Shown here in pieces: positions 25,446-33,902 of a DNA stretch of 64,000 nt. The notes under the pieces were generated by a model. It was not told the origin of the DNA. It worked only from the letters and a program-made list of their open reading frames with translations, and searched no databases. This DNA comes from Candidatus Borkfalkia ceftriaxoniphila (GTDB taxonomy: Bacteria > Bacillota > Clostridia > Christensenellales > Borkfalkiaceae): the NCBI RefSeq assembly GCF_004134775.1, contig NZ_SDOZ01000003.1:171218-235217 (forward strand), in the 5' to 3' direction. Position 1 is the stretch's first letter. Each line of letters opens with the position of its first letter. The position numbers and the translations under genes are program-made.

Positions 25446-26363
25446 TTACGGAAGTATATGCCCCGCCGCAAGATACAGGCGGTACCATTCTTCGCGCGTA
25501 AGGCGAACCGATGCGCCGCGGCTGAGCGCGCGGAGGCGGCCGACGTTCATCGTGCCCGTGACCGTCTGCATGTCCGCGGGATGGCGGCACAGCCATGCGA
25601 CGATGATCGCGGTGTCCTCTACCCCGTATTTTTCGCACAACTGCGCAACGGTTTTATTAAATTCGGGAAACTTTTCGTTTTTCAGGTAGACGCCCTCAAA
25701 AAATCCGTATTGGAAGGGCGACCAGGGCTGAACCGTGATATCGTGCAGCCTGCAATAATTCAAAATGCCGCCGTCGCGGTCTACGGCGCCGTCGGTACCC
25801 ATATTGACTTCCAGCCCGACGCTCACCATTTCCGCGTGCATGGGCGAAAATTGCAACTGATTTGCGACGATTTTCTGACGCACGCACTTTTTCAGCAGGC
25901 GTATCTGATCGGGACGCATATTGGATACGCCGAAATACCGGACCTTGCCCTGCGATTCGAGCAGATCGAACGCTTCCGCCACTTCCTCCGGCTCCATCAA
26001 CGCATCGGGACGGTGCAGAAGCAGTACGTCCAAATAATCGGTATCCAGCCGTTTCAATATCCCGTCTACAGAAGAAAGAATATGCTCTTTGGAAAAATCG
26101 TACATTTTGCCGGGAACAATGCCGCATTTCGATTGAAGAAACAGTTTGTCCCGAGGAATTTTCAGCGCGGAAACCGCCTTCGCAAAAACCGTTTCACATT
26201 CGCCTCCGCCGTAAATATCGGCATGGTCGAAGAAATTCAATTCCTCTTCCATCGCCGCGTATACGAAAGCCTGCGCCCCCTTTTCATCCAACGAAGTAAT
26301 GCGCATACAGCCCACCGCCAGTGCGGGCACGTCGAGCACGCCTCCCAATTTTATCTGTTTCAT
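25446..26363 (-). CDS. Aldo/keto reductase, YdhF-like
   Basis: The 305-residue cytosolic oxidoreductase probably uses NADPH to reduce aldehydes or ketones. The AKR barrel shows the catalytic tetrad: Asp46 and Tyr51 in DHADIYG, Lys79 in LQSKCG and His in LLLHRPD near residue 114. The C-terminal cofactor-binding part (VTGTMNVGRL) is also normal. The start at 26363 has GGAGG 5 bases upstream; upstream in-frame codons lack a site. It stands alone with its own terminator. Substrate not known; many members of this subgroup remain uncharacterised. Confidence 0.88.
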   Translation of the reverse strand: MKQIKLGGVLDVPALAVGCMRITSLDEKGAQAFVYAAMEEELNFFDHADIYGGGECETVFAKAVSALKIPRDKLFLQSKCGIVPGKMYDFSKEHILSSVDGILKRLDTDYLDVLLLHRPDALMEPEEVAEAFDLLESQGKVRYFGVSNMRPDQIRLLKKCVRQKIVANQLQFSPMHAEMVSVGLEVNMGTDGAVDRDGGILNYCRLHDITVQPWSPFQYGFFEGVYLKNEKFPEFNKTVAQLCEKYGVEDTAIIVAWLCRHPADMQTVTGTMNVGRLRALSRGASVRLTREEWYRLYLAAGHILP

Positions 26364-26443
26364 AAGCGCCTCCGCTTTTTCTTTCATTATAACATGGATT
26401 TTTACAAAATACAAGTCCGCAACTGTATTTATTGTTCAAAGCG

Positions 26444-26473
26444 TTGACAAATATTTTAATTTCATGATATAAT
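26444..26473 (+). promoter_or_regulatory. Sigma-A promoter of the ABC-2 transporter operon
   Basis: TTGACA (26444-26449) and TATAAT (26468-26473) with an 18-base spacer. Two GATATC sites (26477-26482 and 26488-26493) follow just after and could form an operator. Confidence 0.8.
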
Positions 26474-26507
26474 TATGATATCATATCGATATCTTACAGG
26501 AGGCAAT

Positions 26508-27239
26508 ATGGAAAAGAAAATTTTAGAGATCAAAAACTTTTCGAAAACGTATGCGGGCAACAAGCGGGCGGTGGATCATCTTTCCCTCGACGTCTGCGCG
26601 GGCGATATTTACGGCTTTATCGGACAGAACGGCGCGGGCAAGACCACGACGCTGCGCGCCGCGATGGGCATACTGCAATTCGAGGAGGGAGATATCCTGA
26701 TAGACGGGCATTCCGTTTTAAAGGACCCCGTTCTCTGCAAATCCATCTCCGCGTATATTCCCGATAATCCCGATCTGTACGATTTTTTAACGGGCGTGCA
26801 GTATCTCAATTACATTTCCGACGTATTCCGCGTTGGACAGGAACAGCGCACCGAACGCATCGTCAAATACGCCGATATGTTCCGCATCCGCGACGAACTC
26901 GGAAAACTGATTTCCTCCTATTCTCACGGCATGAAGCAAAAACTCGCCATCATCGGCGCGCTCGTGCACGCGCCCAGGCTTTTGATCCTGGACGAACCCT
27001 TTGTAGGCCTCGACCCCGAAGCGGCGTTCAAACTCAAAAACGTGTTCAAGGAAATGTGCGAAAACGGCTCCGCGATCTTCTTTTCGACGCACGTTCTGGA
27101 CGTTGCCGAAAAACTGTGCAACAAGATCGCCATCATCAAACAGGGAAAACTGGTCGCCTGCGGACCGACCGAACAGGTACGCGGCGACGAGAGTCTGGAA
27201 ACGGTGTTCATGGAGGTTCTGGAAAGCAATGACAAGTAA
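26508..27239 (+). CDS. ABC transporter ATP-binding protein (ABC-2 type)
   Basis: The 243-residue ATPase has Walker A GQNGAGKTT (near residue 39), signature SSYSHGMKQK, Walker B LLILDEPF and the switch histidine in STH. The ATG at 26508 lies 7 bases after AGGAGG. It overlaps the membrane-subunit gene, so the two are coupled. It energises export or an integral-membrane rearrangement by the partner encoded next. The substrate is unknown; related pairs export antibiotics, peptides or lipids. Confidence 0.93.
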   Translation: MEKKILEIKNFSKTYAGNKRAVDHLSLDVCAGDIYGFIGQNGAGKTTTLRAAMGILQFEEGDILIDGHSVLKDPVLCKSISAYIPDNPDLYDFLTGVQYLNYISDVFRVGQEQRTERIVKYADMFRIRDELGKLISSYSHGMKQKLAIIGALVHAPRLLILDEPFVGLDPEAAFKLKNVFKEMCENGSAIFFSTHVLDVAEKLCNKIAIIKQGKLVACGPTEQVRGDESLETVFMEVLESNDK

Positions 27240-28815
27240 TTTTCTTACCCTGACCAAAGTGCACTTGTTGGGCATGACGGGCATCAACCGCGTGCGCTAT
27301 TCCGAGGACGGAAAGGAAAAACGCAAGGCGGGTCTGTTCATCGGACTGTACGCTTTCGTCATGATCCTGATGATCGCGTTTGTCTGCTTTTACGCGGTCA
27401 TGTTCGCGGAAAACGGTATGAACGACGTGATCCCCGCCCTTTCCTTTGCGCTTGCTTCGGCGATCACGCTCATCTTTTCCCTCATCCGCGGGCCGCATAT
27501 GCTGTTCGCCATGAAGGACTACGATATGCTTATGTCTATGCCCGTGAAAAAATCCGATATCGTCGCTTCGAGGCTGATCACTTCGTACCTCGTAAACCTC
27601 GTGTTTTGCGCGGTCGTCATGATCCCTTGCGCGATCGTATATTTCATTTACGGCGGATTTAACGTTGCGGCGCTCGTCTATATCCTCATCGCTTTTCTTT
27701 TGAGTCCCGTCATTCCCTTGGTCGTTTCCAATATCATCGGCACATTGATCACCGCGGCGACGATGAATCTGCGGCATAAGGCGATTTTCCAGACGGCGCT
27801 GGCGATGGTCGCGCTCGTGGGCGTGATGGCGCTTTCCTTTCTCGTGTCCTATACGAGCGGCGCGGGCAGCGTGGAGATCAGCGATGCGACGCTCGATATG
27901 CTGCTCAAAATTTATCCGCCCGCCTGGCTGTTGCAGCAAAGCATTGCGGGGAAAGGCTTTTGGTACTTACTCGTTCTGATCGCTGCGAGCGCCGTTTTCT
28001 CGGCTGCGTTTATCGCGGTGCTTGCCAGATATTATCTCAAGATCAACAGCGCGTTGCTTTCGAGAAAATCTTCGGGCAGGTTCGAGGCGAAACAACTGCG
28101 CGCGGGCAGCGCTTTTAAAGCCATGTATAAAAACGAGTTCGCAAGGCTCTTGTCCTCGCCCTCTTACATGCTCAACTCCACGAGCGGCTTGCTGCTTCTG
28201 GTCATTTTAAGCGTCGTTTCCATCTTTTTCAATCCGTTCGAGTATCTGTCGGGCATTCCCGAATTCGATACGGCGACGGCGGAACAAATGAAATTTCTCA
28301 TCGTTCCCATTGTTATGTTCACGGTCGGAATCACGACCTCTTCGGCGGCGTCGCTTTCGTTGGAAGGCAACCGACGCTGGATCCCCTTTTCCATGCCCGT
28401 TTCTTCCTTTCAGATCCTCATGGCGAAGGCGATGATGAGTCTGACCCTGTCGGGCGGCGCGGGGATCGTCTGCTCCTTCATTCTGACTTTTTCTCTGCAA
28501 CTGAGCGCGGTTCAGGCTGTTCTGCTCTTCGTTTCGGTCATCGTTTACGCCTCGTTTTCCGCGCTGTTCGGAACGTATATCAATACGAAATTTCCCAAAT
28601 ACGACTGGACAAACGAAACGATGGTCGTCAAAAACAGCGCCTCGGTCACGATCAGCGTATTTGCAGGCATGATCCCGCCCATGCTCCTCTTGTTTTTGGG
28701 CTTTTCCCTTTTCGAAACTTTGGTTATCCCTGTGCTCGTTCTCGACGGATTGGCGCTCGCGGTCGCAATTTTCAGTTTTATTATGTTGAAAAAAGCCAAA
28801 CTTTGCGACCGATAA
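27229..28815 (+). CDS. ABC-2 type transporter membrane subunit
   Basis: The 528-residue protein has about twelve predicted helices, including KAGLFIGLYAFVMILMIAFV near the start and paired helices at the end. It resembles the large permeases found with single ATPases in Firmicutes export systems. ATG 27229 overlaps the end of the ATPase gene by 11 bases; a TGGAGG site lies 14 bases upstream. Length and topology suggest a fused two-half permease, so one copy with two ATPase copies would make a full transporter. Substrate unknown. Confidence 0.85.
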   Translation: MTSNFLTLTKVHLLGMTGINRVRYSEDGKEKRKAGLFIGLYAFVMILMIAFVCFYAVMFAENGMNDVIPALSFALASAITLIFSLIRGPHMLFAMKDYDMLMSMPVKKSDIVASRLITSYLVNLVFCAVVMIPCAIVYFIYGGFNVAALVYILIAFLLSPVIPLVVSNIIGTLITAATMNLRHKAIFQTALAMVALVGVMALSFLVSYTSGAGSVEISDATLDMLLKIYPPAWLLQQSIAGKGFWYLLVLIAASAVFSAAFIAVLARYYLKINSALLSRKSSGRFEAKQLRAGSAFKAMYKNEFARLLSSPSYMLNSTSGLLLLVILSVVSIFFNPFEYLSGIPEFDTATAEQMKFLIVPIVMFTVGITTSSAASLSLEGNRRWIPFSMPVSSFQILMAKAMMSLTLSGGAGIVCSFILTFSLQLSAVQAVLLFVSVIVYASFSALFGTYINTKFPKYDWTNETMVVKNSASVTISVFAGMIPPMLLLFLGFSLFETLVIPVLVLDGLALAVAIFSFIMLKKAKLCDR

Positions 28816-28840
28816 CGGGATATCGTTCAAGTACAAAATA

Positions 28841-28871
28841 AAAAAGCACGGCAGACTTGCCGTGCTTTTTT
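28841..28871. terminator. Bidirectional terminator between convergent ABC genes
   Basis: GCACGGCA and its complement, with a four-base loop, are flanked by A and T runs, so it can act on both strands. Confidence 0.92.
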
Positions 28872-28877
28872 CTGATT

Positions 28878-30815
28878 TTATTCCAACTCGAAGGCGCCCG
28901 TGTACAACTGATAGTAAGTACCTTTCTGCGCGATCAGCTGATCGTGCGAGCCGCGCTCGATGATCCTGCCGTGGTCCAATACCATGATAGCGTCGGAATT
29001 CTGTATGGTGGAAAGCCTGTGGGCGATGACGAACACCGTCCTGCCCTCCATCAGGCGGTCCATGCCGCGCTGTACGAGCGCTTCCGTTCTCGTATCAATG
29101 GAAGAAGTCGCTTCGTCGAGGATCATGACGGGCGGATCGGCGACAGCGGCGCGCGCGATAGAGATGAGTTGGCGCTGTCCCTGCGAGAGGTTCGCCGCCT
29201 CGTGCCGCAAGACCGTGTTATAGCCTTCGGGCAGACGGGTGATAAAGTCGTGCGCGTTGGCGAGTTTCGCCGCCGCGATGCACTCTTCGTCCGTCGCATC
29301 CAGTTTGCCGTAGCGGATATTTTCCATGATCGTGCCCGTAAAGAGGTTGGTATCCTGCAATACGATGCCGAGAGAACGGCGCAGATCCGACTTTTTGATC
29401 TTGTTGATATTGATGCCGTCGTAACGGATCTTGCCGTCGGCGATATCGTAAAAACGGTTCAAGAGGTTGGTGATCGTCGTCTTGCCCGCACCCGTCGCGC
29501 CGACAAAAGCAATCTTCTGCCCGGGTTTGGCGTAAATGCTCACGTCGTGCAGCACGATTTTTTCGGGAACGTACCCGAAATCCACGTCAAAGAGTTGAAT
29601 ATCGCCCGTAAGTTCGGTATAAGTGACGGTGCCGTCCGCCTTGTGCGGGTGACGCCACGCCCATTTGCCCGTGCGTTCGGCGCATTCGGTGATATTGCCG
29701 TTCTCGTCGATATGCGCGTTGACAAGTTGAACGTAGCCGTCGTCCGTTTCGGGCTGTTCGTCCAGAAGTTCGAATATGCGCTCCGCGCCCGCAAGCCCCA
29801 TGACGACCGCGTTGATCTGCATGGAAACCTGCCCGATGTTCAGTGTGAACTGGCGGGACATATTGAGGAACGCCACGATGACGCTGACGCTCACCACGCC
29901 CTCGGTAAAGCCGACGATGGACAGGTTGCGCGCGCCGACCATGACGAGAATGCCCGCCACGATGGCGACGACGACGAACACGAAATGCCCTATATTCATG
30001 ATGGCGGGCATGAGAATGTTACCGTATTTGTTCGCCTGGTCGGAAGCGTCGCACAGTTCGTCGTTGATTTTATCGAAATCGCGCTTTGCCTGCTCTTCGT
30101 GGCAGAACACCTTGATGACTTTCTGTCCGCCCATCATTTCTTCGATAAAACCTTCCGTTTTGCCGATGACGACCTGTTGGCGGATAAAGTGTTTGGCGCT
30201 GTTGCCTCCCACGTATTTTGCGACTACGACCATGAGCGCCACGCCCGCGAGCACCACGATCATCAGCCAGATGCTGTAAACGAGCATGATGACGAACAGC
30301 GTGACCGCAGCGACGATGGAATAGAAGGTCTGCGGAATGCTTTGCGAAACGAGTTGCCGCAAAGCGTCGGTATCGTTGGTATAGGTACTCATGATATCGC
30401 CGTGCGTGTGCGTATCGAAATAGCGGATCGGCAGTGTCTGCATGCGGTTGAACATATCGTTTCGGATATACATCAAAAAGCCTTGCGTGACGATCGCCAT
30501 GCGCTGGTTATAGAAAATGGACGCCGCGAGCGCGACGAGATACATTGCGCCCATGCCGCCGATGATAAAGAACAGCGGTTCGCGCACGGCTTCCCACGTT
30601 GCGCCGTTTGTTACGGGTTCGATGACCTGATCGATGACGAGGCTTAAAAAGATGGAAGAACTGATGCCCGCGACCGCGGTGAGCAGGATACTGATAAATA
30701 CCAGGATCATACTGATCTTGTAATAGTGAAACAGATACGAAAGGAGCCTTCCCAACAGTTTGAAGGAGTGCATCTTGGGAGGCTGAGGACGGGCGTTTTC
30801 TTTACGCTTGCTCAT
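28878..30815 (-). CDS. ABC exporter half-transporter, second subunit
   Basis: The 645-residue protein fuses six membrane helices (about 20-340) to an ATPase domain with Walker A GATGAGKTT, signature LSQGQRQ, Walker B VMILDEATSSID and switch His in IAHRLS. A 50-residue insertion with acidic and aromatic residues joins the halves. ATG 30815 lies 7 bases after AGGAGG; the frame overlaps the partner gene by 14 bases. With the upstream gene it forms a heterodimeric exporter of the BmrCD/LmrCD kind, often drug- or peptide-exporting and often controlled by MarR, as here. Confidence 0.92.
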   Translation of the reverse strand: MSKRKENARPQPPKMHSFKLLGRLLSYLFHYYKISMILVFISILLTAVAGISSSIFLSLVIDQVIEPVTNGATWEAVREPLFFIIGGMGAMYLVALAASIFYNQRMAIVTQGFLMYIRNDMFNRMQTLPIRYFDTHTHGDIMSTYTNDTDALRQLVSQSIPQTFYSIVAAVTLFVIMLVYSIWLMIVVLAGVALMVVVAKYVGGNSAKHFIRQQVVIGKTEGFIEEMMGGQKVIKVFCHEEQAKRDFDKINDELCDASDQANKYGNILMPAIMNIGHFVFVVVAIVAGILVMVGARNLSIVGFTEGVVSVSVIVAFLNMSRQFTLNIGQVSMQINAVVMGLAGAERIFELLDEQPETDDGYVQLVNAHIDENGNITECAERTGKWAWRHPHKADGTVTYTELTGDIQLFDVDFGYVPEKIVLHDVSIYAKPGQKIAFVGATGAGKTTITNLLNRFYDIADGKIRYDGININKIKKSDLRRSLGIVLQDTNLFTGTIMENIRYGKLDATDEECIAAAKLANAHDFITRLPEGYNTVLRHEAANLSQGQRQLISIARAAVADPPVMILDEATSSIDTRTEALVQRGMDRLMEGRTVFVIAHRLSTIQNSDAIMVLDHGRIIERGSHDQLIAQKGTYYQLYTGAFELE

Positions 30816-32562
30816 TTGCCGCACCTCCTATTTTGTTTTGGGAATAATATACTTCCTGATAGATCTCGTTGTTTTTCAACAGTTCCTCGTGGGTACCCAC
30901 CGCGTCGATGCGGCCGTTGTTTAAAATGACGATCTGGTCGGCGTCCTGCACGGAGGAAACGCGCTGCGCGATGATGATCTTCGTCACGTCGGGTATCTCG
31001 TCGCGGAAAGATTTGCGGATCATCGCGTCGGTCTTGGTATCCACGGCGCTGGTCGAATCGTCCAGAATGAGCACCTTGGGATCCTTGAGAAGGGCGCGCG
31101 CGATGCAGAGCCGCTGTTTCTGTCCGCCCGACACGTTGCTGCCCCCCTGTTCGATATATGTATCGTATTTGTCGGGGAAAGCCTGGATAAAGTCGTCCGC
31201 GCAGGCGAGTTTGCACGCGTGCTCGATCTCTTCGTCCGTCGCGTCCGCCTTGCCCCAGCGCAGATTTTCTTTGATGGTCCCCGAAAACAGGACGTTCTTC
31301 TGCAAGACCATGGCGACTTTGTTGCGCAGCGCCTCGATATCGTAATCTTTGACGTTGACGCCGCCCACGTAGACAGCGCCCTCCGTCGTGTCGTAAAGGC
31401 GCGGGATCAGATTGACGAGCGTGGATTTGGAAGCACCCGTGCCGCCTAAGATCCCCACGGTCTGCCCTGCCTTGATCTTCAGATCCACGCCCGAAAGCGC
31501 GAATTTTTCCGCCTGCGCCGCGTACTTGAAGTTGACGTTTTCAAACACGATGTCGCCGCTCTCGACTTCTTTGACCGCTTGCTCGGGAGAAACGATGTTG
31601 CTCTTTTCCTGCAATACGTCCACGATACGCTTGACCGACGTGCGCGCGATGATGATCATGACGAGAACCATGGAAAGTTGCATTATACTGGAAAGTATCT
31701 GCGAAGCGTACATGATTAGAACGGTCAGATCGCCCTCGCCCACGGGCTTGCCGCCCACCGTCAGAAGCGCCGCCAAAAGGAAGATCATGAGAAAGGAAAA
31801 CCATATGCAGAACTGCATGACGGGCGTATTGATCGCCATCAGGCGTTCGCCGAGCGTAAAGTCCTTCGCCACGTCCGCGGAAGTCTTTTCGAATTTCTGT
31901 TTTTCGAAATCTTCGCGGACGAAGGATTTGACGACGCGGATCCCCTTGATATCCTCGCGGATCGAGCGGTTCATGTTGTCGTATTTTTTGAACACGCGCT
32001 CGAAAATGGGGAAACATTTCAAGATCACGGCCGTGAGCACGCCCGCCAGAATGGGAATGAGTGCCACGAACACCCATGAAATGGTCACGTTGACCGTGAA
32101 CGCCATCGCGAGGGAAAAGGCCAGCATGAGCGGGCAGCGGATGGCGACGCGAATGATCATCATATACGCCATCTGCACGTTCGTGACGTCTGTCGTAAGG
32201 CGCGTCACCAGGCTCGAAGTCGAAAACTTATCGATATTGGAGAAAGAATAATCCTGTATCGCATAATACATATCCTTTCTCAGGTTCTTGGCAAATCCCG
32301 CGCTCGCACGCGCCGCAAATCTGCCTGACAGCATCCCGAAAGTCAAAGACAGCAGAGCCATCCCGACCAAAATTCCGCCGTAATACAAGATGATTTCCAT
32401 AGGAAGCGAATTGCTGTCCTTGCCGTTTGAAATTTCTTCGATGAACCGCATGATGAACAGCGGCATGATACATTCGACAATCACTTCCAAAGATACGAAA
32501 ATCGGAGAAAGTATAGACGGAGTTTTATATTCCCGGATACTTTTGGCCAAAGTTTTTACCAT
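30802..32562 (-). CDS. ABC exporter half-transporter, first subunit
   Basis: The 586-residue partner of the following gene has a six-helix domain (about 15-320) and an ATPase domain. The Walker A is unusual, GGTGASKST, with Ala-Ser in place of the common Ser-Gly or Ala-Gly. The signature is NVSGGQKQR and Walker B reads VLILDDSTSAVD: the residue after the Walker B Asp is Asp where catalytic Glu is usual, and the H-loop reads IAQRVS with Gln in place of His. These changes mark the degenerate ATP site typical of one subunit in heterodimeric exporters. AAGGAG supports the start. Confidence 0.92.
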   Translation of the reverse strand: MVKTLAKSIREYKTPSILSPIFVSLEVIVECIMPLFIMRFIEEISNGKDSNSLPMEIILYYGGILVGMALLSLTFGMLSGRFAARASAGFAKNLRKDMYYAIQDYSFSNIDKFSTSSLVTRLTTDVTNVQMAYMMIIRVAIRCPLMLAFSLAMAFTVNVTISWVFVALIPILAGVLTAVILKCFPIFERVFKKYDNMNRSIREDIKGIRVVKSFVREDFEKQKFEKTSADVAKDFTLGERLMAINTPVMQFCIWFSFLMIFLLAALLTVGGKPVGEGDLTVLIMYASQILSSIMQLSMVLVMIIIARTSVKRIVDVLQEKSNIVSPEQAVKEVESGDIVFENVNFKYAAQAEKFALSGVDLKIKAGQTVGILGGTGASKSTLVNLIPRLYDTTEGAVYVGGVNVKDYDIEALRNKVAMVLQKNVLFSGTIKENLRWGKADATDEEIEHACKLACADDFIQAFPDKYDTYIEQGGSNVSGGQKQRLCIARALLKDPKVLILDDSTSAVDTKTDAMIRKSFRDEIPDVTKIIIAQRVSSVQDADQIVILNNGRIDAVGTHEELLKNNEIYQEVYYSQNKIGGAANEQA

Positions 32563-32637
32563 CTGAATTCTCCTTATAAAAATTTTTACCTACATTGCAT
32601 TCGCGCGCCTTTCACGCGCCGACCCTTTCAAAATGCC

Positions 32638-33078
32638 CTATTCGCATTTTGCGAGATTTTGCTTGAACCGTTCCACATAATCGAAAAACGCCTCGATCTC
32701 CGCGGGCGTAAAGCCCTCGGTCATCGTTTTTTCGGTCTTGTCGATCTGCGTCTGGATCTGTTTGCGGATCTCCTCGGCATGATCCGTAACGACGATCTTT
32801 TTCAGACGCGCGTCGTAATCCACGCAAACGCGCCGGATCAGACCGTTCTTTTCCATCTGTTTCAAAAGTTCGGTGGCTGTCGAGCGGCGGGTGTTGAATT
32901 CCGCTTCGATGTCCTTCTGAAACACGTCGCGCCCCTCGTTTCGAAATAAAAAATTGAGTATCCATATCTGGACACTCGTCAGATTTTTATTCTCTTTGAT
33001 CGCGGGGATACGGCCGATGACCTGATTGATCCTGCGGTGCAGCGATTTGACCGCGTAACCGATATGCTTATTGTCCAT
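32638..33078 (-). CDS. MarR-family transcriptional regulator
   Basis: The 146-residue winged-helix regulator has its recognition region at FQKDIEAEFNTRRSTATELL and a wing with charged tips (about residues 50-95), flanked by dimerisation helices. It is the first gene of the operon with the two exporter subunits. A palindromic site next to the promoter fits autorepression, released by a ligand that the exporter may remove. GAGG is 6 bases from the ATG. The ligand is unknown. Confidence 0.92.
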   Translation of the reverse strand: MDNKHIGYAVKSLHRRINQVIGRIPAIKENKNLTSVQIWILNFLFRNEGRDVFQKDIEAEFNTRRSTATELLKQMEKNGLIRRVCVDYDARLKKIVVTDHAEEIRKQIQTQIDKTEKTMTEGFTPAEIEAFFDYVERFKQNLAKCE

Positions 33079-33092
33079 TGCAACCTCAATAT

Positions 33093-33137
33093 TGTTAGGT
33101 TAACTAACATTATATCGGGATTTAAAATGTTTGTCAA
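33093..33137 (-). promoter_or_regulatory. Promoter and palindromic operator of the marR-exporter operon
   Basis: TTGACA (33132-33137) and TATAAT (33109-33114) have a 17-base spacer on the minus strand. The 17-bp palindrome TGTTAGGTTAACTAACA (33093-33109) touches the -10 box and spans the transcription start, as expected for MarR autorepression. Confidence 0.8.
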
Positions 33138-33169
33138 GCGATAGAAAGTGAAAAAACATGAAAATGTAT

Positions 33170-33199
33170 TTGACTTTTTTCGATCGTTTATTGTATAGT
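33170..33199 (+). promoter_or_regulatory. Promoter placing the transcript start at the ATG of the YoaK-like gene
   Basis: TTGACT (33170-33175) and TATAGT (33194-33199) have an 18-base spacer. The predicted start of transcription falls at about 33206, the A of the start codon, so the mRNA would be leaderless. Confidence 0.55.
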
Positions 33200-33205
33200 G
33201 GATTC

Positions 33206-33886
33206 ATGAAAAACAAGATCTTTTTGTGGGAGCAATCGCTCGTGACCTTTGCGGTCTTCGGGCTCATCGGCGGGTTTCTTGAATCCTATACTTTCGTATT
33301 GCACGGCAACGTTTTCTGCAACGCGCAGACGGGCAACCTCGTGCTGCTCGTGATCAATCTGATCGACGGAAAAGCCGCCGTTTCGCTGAAATACTTATTT
33401 TCCATTCTCGCCTACGCCGCGGGTATCCTGCTCTCGGTCGTCATCCCCCGAAAGATCAAAGCGATCAGCCGCTCGACGTTTATGACCTTTTTGGAGATCT
33501 TAGTGCTCGTCGGGCTCGCGTTCATCCCCTCTTCCGCATCGAATTATTATGCCCGCACCATCGTGGCGTTTCTGTGCGCCGTACAGTACAACACCTTCAC
33601 GCATTGCCACGGCGCGGCGATCAGCACCACGTTTTGCACCAACAATTTAAGGCAGATGACGCTGCATCTCTATGACGGGATCAAACTCAAAAGCAAAGAA
33701 AGCGCCAAAAAAGCGGGCATTTACGCATATCTCATCGCCTTTTTCGTACTCGGCGCGGCGGTGGGCGTGTTCGCGTCCGAAAATCTGGGCAATTACAGCG
33801 TGCTCGTGTGCGCGGCGCCCCTCCTCCCCCTCTTCGCGTTCATGGTCGCGGAAGATTTCAAAAAAACCAAACAGGAAACCGAATAA
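33206..33886 (+). CDS. YoaK-type (DUF1275) membrane protein
   Basis: The 226-residue protein has about six membrane helices, with the family pattern GGFLESYTFVLHGNVFCNAQTGNLV near the start and GAAISTTFCTNNLRQM in the middle. The family is widespread and of unknown function. ATG 33206 is preferred because an upstream in-frame ATG at 33158 lies before the promoter. No clear ribosome site precedes 33206, which fits leaderless translation. The gene is divergent from the MarR operon. Confidence 0.85.
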   Translation: MKNKIFLWEQSLVTFAVFGLIGGFLESYTFVLHGNVFCNAQTGNLVLLVINLIDGKAAVSLKYLFSILAYAAGILLSVVIPRKIKAISRSTFMTFLEILVLVGLAFIPSSASNYYARTIVAFLCAVQYNTFTHCHGAAISTTFCTNNLRQMTLHLYDGIKLKSKESAKKAGIYAYLIAFFVLGAAVGVFASENLGNYSVLVCAAPLLPLFAFMVAEDFKKTKQETE

Positions 33887-33902
33887 CGGTTTCCTGTTTT
33901 TT
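33871..33902. terminator. Bidirectional terminator between yoaK-like gene and asnA
   Basis: ACAGGAAACC and its complement surround a seven-base loop that contains the YoaK-like stop codon. T runs follow on both strands. Confidence 0.9.

Noticed and set aside
28857..30647. Open frame of about 600 codons opposite an ABC exporter gene
   Set aside because: The exporter on the minus strand has all ABC motifs; the opposite frame is rich in Arg, Asp and His, lacks a family pattern and has no ribosome site.
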